From: an uncultured Cohaesibacter sp.
GTDB taxonomy: Bacteria; Pseudomonadota; Alphaproteobacteria; Rhizobiales; Cohaesibacteraceae
Assembly: GCF_963664735.1 (NCBI RefSeq)
Contig: NZ_OY761553.1
Coordinates: 4,647,001 to 4,711,000 of the forward strand
Direction of reading: 5' to 3'
Length of the DNA: 64,000 bases
Shown here: one piece after another, positions 58,621 through 64,000 of the stretch
Layout: each line of letters begins with the position of its first letter
How positions within the stretch are numbered: the stretch's first letter is position 1
Program-made: the position numbers and the translations under genes
Notes under the pieces: model-generated
What the model saw: the letters and a program-made list of their open reading frames with translations, nothing else
The model's database searches: none
Told to the model about the DNA's origin: nothing

Positions 58621-60741
58621 ATGGCGCTGGAAATCGATTCTCGAGAAGAACTGAGAGCTTGGCTTGAGGGTAAGCCAAAGGACTGGGCGCAGGCGATTGC
58701 CGTTCGTGCTGCGCTCAGGGTGTTTCCTATGGTGTTCGAAGACACTTTTGTGTCGGCTGAAAGCTTGTCTCTGCAGCAAAAGCAGAGCTTGATCTTACAG
58801 GTCTATCGCGCGACTTTCATCTCATGGGCTGCGCGAAAATATCCGGCCCATGATATGAGCGTTGCCGCCTCCCGTGCTGCCAATGTAGCTACACGTGCCT
58901 CCATCCGTGCCACTGATGCAGCCAATGCAGCCATCCGTGCGGCCACTTTTTCCGCCCAAGCCATCGATATAGCCCGAGCTACTACCGATGCCGCCAATGC
59001 CGCGGCCATAGCTGCCGCCTTTGCCGATGCCGATGCTGCTCGGGTTTGGGTGGCCATCAGTGCGGATTGTGAATGGCTAGAGCAAAGGGGGAATAGTCTC
59101 ATTGACCAGCCGATCTGGCTTGACGATGTACGCGGCAATGAACGCACTTTGTCGAATTACCCCGTCTGGGTTCGCCGTCCGTTTGATCGCTTTGCCAAAA
59201 GCGACGAATGGGGGAGGCAGAAAGAATGGGGCCTCATTCTCTCATGGTATCGCTCGCTCCTGCCTGACAGTATGGAATACCAGCCTCGCAGCTATTTCGG
59301 CGAAAAGGCCGACATCAAGATCGCAACGCAGCCCGATGATTTCTGGACCATATCCGAAAACCGCAGCGCTGTGCAAATCCTCCGCGAGGTTGGGGCGGTC
59401 GCCGGGATTGATATGAACTCTCCTGAGGAGCTGCTGACGCCTCATGAGACGGATGATAGAGAACTCAACTGGTCTGAGCGGATTGTTAGCTATTTGTTGG
59501 AAAGGGGACAATCAACAACTCTTGGAGAAATCAGGGCGCACTTCAGAATGTTCGATCCAGCCCCAGCAGATACGACTCTTCGAGGTCGGTTAAGTGACCT
59601 CGCAAAACGTAGTTTGATCGTGCGGATAAAAAAGGGCGTCTATATTCATCCGAATTTCGCAAAAGCATCGTCATCAGGCGACGCCGAGCGCATACAAGAG
59701 CTCAAAGCCGATATCCAAACAGCTATAGAGAATGTGGAGCCTCAAGCCCCTGCCGCGTACCGGTTTGCTTGGCAAAATGGCAAGGTTGAGGCTGTGCCAA
59801 TTGATAATGTCTCGACTAATTCTCGTGGTGCTCAAGCCTTTCTCGATGAAGCTAGGCGGAAAGGACAAGCACTTGCTGAACGCTTAGAAAAGTCTAATGC
59901 TGCTCCAAGGGTGAGGCAGTCCATTTATGGCTTGATGGAAGTTTTGCCTCCCTCACTTGATGACCTCAATGAATATTTGTTGCGTTCCCGGGCCATGTCT
60001 GTTGAGGCGGACGCAATAGCCTATTCTAAACCGTCGGACGAGTTGGATCTTTTTCCTGATGCTGTGTCAGGGCTGTTGGATCTGTCAGGAACCTTGCGGA
60101 GCTTGCAAGGCTTCTATCCTCAGTTGCTTGAGCTAGATATTTCCGTCGCTGCTCTGGAGCTTGATCCGCGGAAAGCCGACAGTGCCAAAGAGACATTCGA
60201 CAAGATTGTCGATATCGCAGAAACTGCTCCGGAGGTCTCCGGCGCTTCTGCAACAGAGGCTCTTGAAACCGTCAAGAAAATCGCGGAAGAGGAAGCTGCT
60301 GAGCCTGTCAGGCACAGGCGTATCGCAGAATACGGCCTTGTTGTTCGAAACTATGTTGATCCCGTTGTTCGCGCCGCTCTGGACAATGCCTTTACGCGAG
60401 AGGCCAAGCGTCTAGGGACGGAAGTTTACAAGGAAGCACGTCCAAAGATTGTCAAAGGTGCAAGCGATGGTTTGGGAGACATGGCGCGTCCGATAACAAT
60501 TTTGGCGATTTCGGGAATGGTTGCTTTATTGTTCGGGCCAGCTGCAGGAGCGGCAGCTGCAGCTGGAGGGTTTGGCAAAATTGATAAGATGCTTGGTTAC
60601 GCCATGAAGTGGTTGAAAAAGGGAGCTGAAGAAGACCGCTCGGAAAAATTGGATGATACGACCGACTCTAGGTCTAGCCAAGATGATGAGCCGTCTGACG
60701 ACGGTGCCGATACTAGTTTAGACGCTGATGACGAGGTTTAA
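58621..60741 (+). CDS. Modular 706-residue protein of unknown function (Ala-rich repeat, winged-helix-like domain, C-terminal membrane segment)
   Basis: I recognise the layout but no function. Residues 1-80 are helical (IAVRAALRVFPMVFED). Residues 82-142 are an Ala-rich repeat with a short period (AASRAANVATRAS, DAANAAIRAA). Residues 143-225 (WVAISADCEWLEQRG, WGLILSWYRSLLP) resemble a module seen in other rhizobial hypothetical proteins. Residues 284-345 fit a winged helix (GEIRAHFRM, TTLRGRLSDLAKRSLIVRIKKGVYIH). Residues 624-650 are a Gly/Ala-rich hydrophobic segment, and the tail is acidic. The ATG at 58621 follows GGCGGAG. It stands alone between rpoD and its own terminator. A role in DNA binding at the membrane is only a guess. 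Confidence 0.6.
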   Translation: MALEIDSREELRAWLEGKPKDWAQAIAVRAALRVFPMVFEDTFVSAESLSLQQKQSLILQVYRATFISWAARKYPAHDMSVAASRAANVATRASIRATDAANAAIRAATFSAQAIDIARATTDAANAAAIAAAFADADAARVWVAISADCEWLEQRGNSLIDQPIWLDDVRGNERTLSNYPVWVRRPFDRFAKSDEWGRQKEWGLILSWYRSLLPDSMEYQPRSYFGEKADIKIATQPDDFWTISENRSAVQILREVGAVAGIDMNSPEELLTPHETDDRELNWSERIVSYLLERGQSTTLGEIRAHFRMFDPAPADTTLRGRLSDLAKRSLIVRIKKGVYIHPNFAKASSSGDAERIQELKADIQTAIENVEPQAPAAYRFAWQNGKVEAVPIDNVSTNSRGAQAFLDEARRKGQALAERLEKSNAAPRVRQSIYGLMEVLPPSLDDLNEYLLRSRAMSVEADAIAYSKPSDELDLFPDAVSGLLDLSGTLRSLQGFYPQLLELDISVAALELDPRKADSAKETFDKIVDIAETAPEVSGASATEALETVKKIAEEEAAEPVRHRRIAEYGLVVRNYVDPVVRAALDNAFTREAKRLGTEVYKEARPKIVKGASDGLGDMARPITILAISGMVALLFGPAAGAAAAAGGFGKIDKMLGYAMKWLKKGAEEDRSEKLDDTTDSRSSQDDEPSDDGADTSLDADDEV

Positions 60742-60762
60742 CCCTCTGCCAATCTGATTCAT

Positions 60763-60799
60763 AAAGGCCGGACAAGTTGTTGTCCGGCCTTTGTTTTTT
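60763..60799 (+). terminator. Rho-independent terminator after the 706-residue gene
   Basis: AAAGGCCGGACAA and TTGTCCGGCCTTT form a perfect 13-bp stem with a 4-base loop, followed by GTTTTTTG. Confidence 0.88.
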
Positions 60800-60938
60800 G
60801 TCTTCACTTAAAGTGTTTTATGGGGCTTTATGTCCGGCAGAAATCGGTTCAGCTCAACAAGAGAGTCAAGCTGAGCTGAGAGTTTGATTCAGGTGCCTCA
60901 TGCTTGGAGTCAAGGTCTTCAGATTTTGAATCAGTCTA

Positions 60939-61652
60939 TTATTCCGCGAGAAACCAGCTGGTATTGACCGTGATGGAGACTTCCATTTCCCCTTCTGCAA
61001 CGGGTACATCAGAGGACATCGCTTCCAGCTTTACCGCGCGCATCATCATCGGCTGAGGGGATCGGAAGTCGCCGGATTCAGATAGACTCTGCAGCTTGTC
61101 GATGCTGGTGCCAAGCTCGGACGCATAAAGTTCAGCCTTGTGACGCGCATCGGCGAGCGCCTCTTTGCGGGCCTCATCGAGCAGCTTTGCCTTGTCTGAG
61201 ATATCAAAGCTCAGTCCTGAAATATCGTTTGCTCCGGCGTTCACCAGAGCTGTGAGAACAGAGCCTACAGAGGCAAGATCGTGTATCCGGATTGTCGCGC
61301 GATTGTTGACGGCATAGCCTACGACCTCGGGTGCCTTATTCGTGGAGCGGTTGTCGGGGTAGACCATCTGGGGGGAGATGTTGAAATTGCTTGTCTGGAT
61401 GTCTTTCTTTTGCAGACCGGCCTTTTCCAGCTCAGCCATCAGGGCTGCCATTTTGCCGTTGTTATCAGCAAGGGCCTCTTTGGCCGTCTTGGCGATGGAT
61501 TCTACGCCAGCTGACAGGATTGCCATGTCCGGGGAGGCGTGCAGGCTGCCTTCGCCGGTGACCGAGATCGTTCCTACCTTGGCGTCCTGAGCTTGTGCAG
61601 GCAGGATGGTCAGGGAAAGAAGTGCTGTGACAATGATGAGGCTTTTCTTCAT
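60939..61652 (-). CDS. SIMPL domain (DUF541) periplasmic protein
   Basis: The 237-residue protein has a signal peptide (MKKSLIIVTALLSLTILPAQA) and a SIMPL domain: ISVTGEGSLHASPDMAILSAGVES, KKDIQTSNFNISPQMVY, VVGYAVNNRATIRIHDLASVGSVLTALVNAGAN. Family members are periplasmic and have been linked to oxidative-stress tolerance in some bacteria; the molecular role is unknown. It is convergent with the 706-residue gene. Confidence 0.85.
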   Translation of the reverse strand: MKKSLIIVTALLSLTILPAQAQDAKVGTISVTGEGSLHASPDMAILSAGVESIAKTAKEALADNNGKMAALMAELEKAGLQKKDIQTSNFNISPQMVYPDNRSTNKAPEVVGYAVNNRATIRIHDLASVGSVLTALVNAGANDISGLSFDISDKAKLLDEARKEALADARHKAELYASELGTSIDKLQSLSESGDFRSPQPMMMRAVKLEAMSSDVPVAEGEMEVSITVNTSWFLAE

Positions 61653-61888
61653 GATCTATTGCTCCCTACAGCAGATATGGCAACTCTGGCACTATCTGGG
61701 CGCTGGTTTCAAGTCTGGCATGTTTCATTCAGAAATGCAGTTTCGCTTTGCTTTGTGGCCGCAGTGAGGTGATGTCTCCGAAAGGTGTGAAACAAGGCTT
61801 GGAATAATGTGTCAAGCTATCCACTGATTAGGTTGTCGGGGCTTGCCTGATGTGTCAAATCAGTATAGTTCATTTGCACCTGAATTCA

Positions 61889-61965
61889 GGGCCTGTAGCT
61901 CAATTGGTTAGAGCCGACCGCTCATAACGGTCTGGTTGGGGGTTCGAGTCCCTCCGGGCCCACCA
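61889..61965 (+). tRNA. tRNA with CAU anticodon, most likely tRNA-Ile2
   Basis: A 77-nt cloverleaf including an encoded CCA: 7-bp acceptor stem (GGGCCTG with CGGGCCC, one U-G), anticodon stem GACCG/CGGTC with loop CTCATAA (anticodon CAT at 61923-61925), and T-loop GGTTCGAGTCC. The anticodon stem GACCG and the body match remembered alphaproteobacterial tRNA-Ile(CAU), whose C34 becomes lysidine, better than initiator or elongator tRNA-Met. The amino-acid identity is an inference. Confidence 0.85.
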
Positions 61966-62033
61966 TTCCCCTCAATAGTACCCCATTCCTTTCTCCGCAT
62001 GAGTCATTGCGGCTTTCCCATTGGCAGTAGGGC

Positions 62034-62069
62034 AAAAAACCCGCCATAGCTTTGTGCAATGGCGGGTTT
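62034..62069 (-). terminator. Terminator of the ArsB/NhaD transporter unit
   Basis: On the minus strand AAACCCGCCAT pairs with ATGGCGGGTTT and is followed by a T run. It lies about 37 bases after the transporter stop. Confidence 0.8.
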
Positions 62070-62105
62070 CATGGTTGTCGGATTTAGCCGAATTGGAAGG
62101 TAATC

Positions 62106-63449
62106 TCAGAAATAAACGATATAGGCGTAGATAGCCGAGATTACCGTTGTCAGCATCATCAGAGGGAATGACAGCTTCAGGAACTGCATGAATGAAATGC
62201 GCTGACCTGCGCGTTCAGAGAAGCTGGCGACCATGACGTTGGCGCTGGCGCCAATCAATGTGCCGTTACCGCCAAGGCAAGCACCCAATGACAAACACCA
62301 CCATAGCGGCTCGATGGCTTGTGGGCCACCCAGATCGGTCTGCATGGCCTTGAGCAGAGGGATCATTGTTGCAACAAACGGAATGTTGTCCACGATGCTC
62401 GACAAGATAGCCGATGCGAACAGAACGATCATGCCAGCAAGTTCGACATTCGTGCCTGTGATACCGAGCAACTTGCCTGCGATGATTTTCAGCAGGCCGG
62501 TATGTTCAACGCCGGAGACGAGCACAAACAGGCCAAGGAAGAAGAAAATGGTCTCCCATTCTACCTGATTGAAAGCACTATGGACGGCGTGGGACTGTTC
62601 TTCCGGTTTGCCACCAAATGTGTGCAGCAAAAGGAGGAAGGCAGCGCCGGTGAGGGCAATAGTGCCGGGCTCCCAGCCCTGGCCGTGGCCATAGATGAAG
62701 CCGAACAGAACAAGCGCCAGAGTGATCAGAGATTTGGTCAACAGGACCTTGTCTTCAATCGCTTCAAAGGCGTTGTATTGCATCATTGCCTGTTTGTCTT
62801 CTTCTGCAGCTTCCATCTTGCGGCCCCAGATGAAGTCGAAGATTACGAGGCAGACAATCAGCACAATGATGGCGATCGGGCTCACCCATTCGACAAAATC
62901 CATGAAGCTGAGGCCGACAGCGGAACCAATCAGGATGTTCGGCGGGTCACCGATGAGGGTTGCCGTACCACCGATGTTGGACGCAAAAATCTGCGAGAAC
63001 AGGAACGGATAGGCTTTGAGCTTGAGCTGGTCAGTAAGCAGCAGCGTAACCGGAACGACGAGGAGAACAGTGGTCACGTTGTCAAGCAATGCGGAGAAGA
63101 CTGCAGTCACAACGGCAAGGGCGATAAGCAGCAGTCGTGGATTGGCTTTGACCAGCTTGGCGGTATAAATCGCGACAAACTGAAACACACCGGATTCCTT
63201 GGTGATGGCGACGATGACCATCATGCCTGTAAGCAGGAATATAGTGTTGAAGTCAATCCCGTGAATAACGAGTTCAAAGTTAAGGACACCGAGTAGAACA
63301 AGCAGACCAGCACCCAATAGGGAGACGATCGCTCGGTTGATCTTTTCAGTGATGATGAAGAAGTATGCGGCTACAAGTATGACGGTTGCCACCACCATCG
63401 GCGGCCATCCAAAAATAACACTTGAGGCTATTTCACTGGCATTTTCCAT
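62106..63449 (-). CDS. ArsB/NhaD family ion transporter
   Basis: The 447-residue membrane protein has about 11-12 hydrophobic segments and the ion transporter superfamily motifs SALLDNVTTVLLVVPV, FASNIGGTATLIGDPPNILIGS, SSIVDNIPFVATMIPLL and GACLGGNGTLIGASANVM, arranged as two repeats. It belongs to the ArsB/NhaD branch (arsenite or Na+/H+ transport); the ion cannot be named from sequence, and no ars genes are near. It follows a CBS-domain gene by 89 bases, which may encode its regulator. Confidence 0.88.
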   Translation of the reverse strand: MENASEIASSVIFGWPPMVVATVILVAAYFFIITEKINRAIVSLLGAGLLVLLGVLNFELVIHGIDFNTIFLLTGMMVIVAITKESGVFQFVAIYTAKLVKANPRLLLIALAVVTAVFSALLDNVTTVLLVVPVTLLLTDQLKLKAYPFLFSQIFASNIGGTATLIGDPPNILIGSAVGLSFMDFVEWVSPIAIIVLIVCLVIFDFIWGRKMEAAEEDKQAMMQYNAFEAIEDKVLLTKSLITLALVLFGFIYGHGQGWEPGTIALTGAAFLLLLHTFGGKPEEQSHAVHSAFNQVEWETIFFFLGLFVLVSGVEHTGLLKIIAGKLLGITGTNVELAGMIVLFASAILSSIVDNIPFVATMIPLLKAMQTDLGGPQAIEPLWWCLSLGACLGGNGTLIGASANVMVASFSERAGQRISFMQFLKLSFPLMMLTTVISAIYAYIVYF

Positions 63450-63538
63450 TGATCAACTATCGCTTTTTCTTGAAGACGGATGAGCAATCAAGATCATGAC
63501 TCACCGCGTCGGAATTGTTGAATGTGCTAAGCTGTCGA

Positions 63539-64000
63539 TCAGGAAGAACTGGACGCAACGCGTTCCAGTTCGGTAATGGCGGATTGTTCCGTCAAAATGC
63601 CGAGGAACTTGTTAGTCCCGCTCTCGACGACCGGCAAGGGGCTGCCGTGTTTGGTCAGCTTGAGGATACCCTCCCACACAGCAAGGTCTGGGCTGAGAGT
63701 GACTGGCTTTTTGTCCATCGCACTTTCAACAGTCTTGGATTTGATCGCTTCAAGACGTTGGGCAATGCTGGGTTTGGCACCTCGTACAAAGTCAAGATGG
63801 TCAAGGCCGTCGGCCATCGTAACTGAAACGGGGAGCATTTCTCCTAAGACGGACATGAAGCCAAACATGCCTAAAAGCGTATTGTCTTCGGAGAGAACTG
63901 GAGCATATCTGATCCGTGCGGCTTCAAGGATGCGCATCGCGTCCCCTACCGTTTGATCTGGTTTCAAAGAAACCACGCTCTCGATGGTTGCATCTTTACA
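63539..64000 (-). CDS. CBS-domain protein, C-terminal part (cut by window edge)
   Basis: The last 153 residues of this protein are in the window; its start lies beyond position 64000. Two CBS motifs are visible: SLKPDQTVGDAMRILEAARIRYAPVLSEDNTLLGMF and PVTLSPDLAVWEGILKLTKHGSPLPVVESGTNKFLGILTE. CBS pairs bind adenine nucleotides and regulate linked transporters or enzymes. Upstream codons continue in frame to the window edge (KDATIESVV). The next gene is the ArsB/NhaD transporter. Confidence 0.85.
   Translation of the reverse strand, partial: CKDATIESVVSLKPDQTVGDAMRILEAARIRYAPVLSEDNTLLGMFGFMSVLGEMLPVSVTMADGLDHLDFVRGAKPSIAQRLEAIKSKTVESAMDKKPVTLSPDLAVWEGILKLTKHGSPLPVVESGTNKFLGILTEQSAITELERVASSSS

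Noticed and set aside
61889-61965. Possible tRNA-Met
   Set aside because: The CAU anticodon fits Met, but the anticodon stem and body fit tRNA-Ile2 better; kept as probable tRNA-Ile2.
62319-63296. Open frame of 325 codons antisense to the ArsB/NhaD transporter
   Set aside because: The charged, Asp/Gln-rich translation is the typical mirror of a membrane-protein gene.
61889-64000. Genomic island at the tRNA
   Set aside because: No integrase, repeated tRNA 3' end or composition break was found after the tRNA.

Overview
The window is a stretch of bacterial chromosome, most likely from a marine alphaproteobacterium of the order Hyphomicrobiales (Cohaesibacter-like). Evidence for the order: a MarR / OmpR-type regulator / histidine kinase set divergent from ilvE, the uvrC-pgsA-moaD-moaE cluster, a DUF1402 protein, an LsrB/VtlR-type LysR regulator beside trxB, and yqeY-dnaG-rpoD in that order. 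Evidence for a marine lifestyle: a class GN sortase with its VIT/VWA substrate. The genus is an inference. Both edges cut genes: lgt on the left and a CBS-domain protein on the right.

Layout. 0-7 kb: lgt (partial), ubiK, proC, a TetR-like regulator, a CsaA-like tRNA-binding protein, then a kinase/response-regulator/MarR operon divergent from ilvE. 7-20 kb: an SH3b secreted protein, the uvrC-pgsA-moaD-moaE cluster, a CaCA antiporter, a glutathione transferase, RNase T2, rlmJ and several small envelope or hypothetical genes. 20-29 kb: uvrB, a sulfide:quinone oxidoreductase, an EamA exporter, the sortase/substrate pair and a DUF2892 membrane protein. 29-34.5 kb: two tandem copies of an octaheme cytochrome c plus membrane cytochrome b module; one octaheme gene carries a single-base frameshift. 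35-42 kb: aspartate aminotransferase, a divergent EF-G-like GTPase, DUF190, DUF554 and msrP. 42-46 kb: a candidate anti-Shine-Dalgarno small RNA downstream of an lsrB-like gene, trxB, an ELM1-like protein and an Lrp regulator. 46-53 kb: greA, carB and carA, with a 1-kb regulatory cassette (an XRE repressor gene and a triple operator) between carB and carA. 53-64 kb: yqeY, dnaG, rpoD, an unclassified 706-residue protein, a SIMPL protein, a CAU-anticodon tRNA and an ArsB/NhaD transporter with a CBS protein.

How the parts work together. Most genes are housekeeping: DNA repair, pyrimidine and amino-acid synthesis, molybdopterin synthesis, replication priming and transcription. Accessory respiration stands out. 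The SQR would feed sulfide electrons into the quinone pool. The octaheme/cytochrome b modules look built to move electrons between quinones and periplasmic sulfur or nitrogen compounds. MsrP is a periplasmic molybdoenzyme that uses the cofactor pathway to which moaD and moaE belong. The most unusual items are the sRNA candidate near lsrB, the XRE/triple-operator cassette between carA and carB with a possible 39-residue product, the tandem octaheme modules with one frameshift, the EF-G paralogue lacking the catalytic histidine motif, and the modular 706-residue protein downstream of rpoD. No CRISPR array, insertion sequence, integrase or rRNA was seen.
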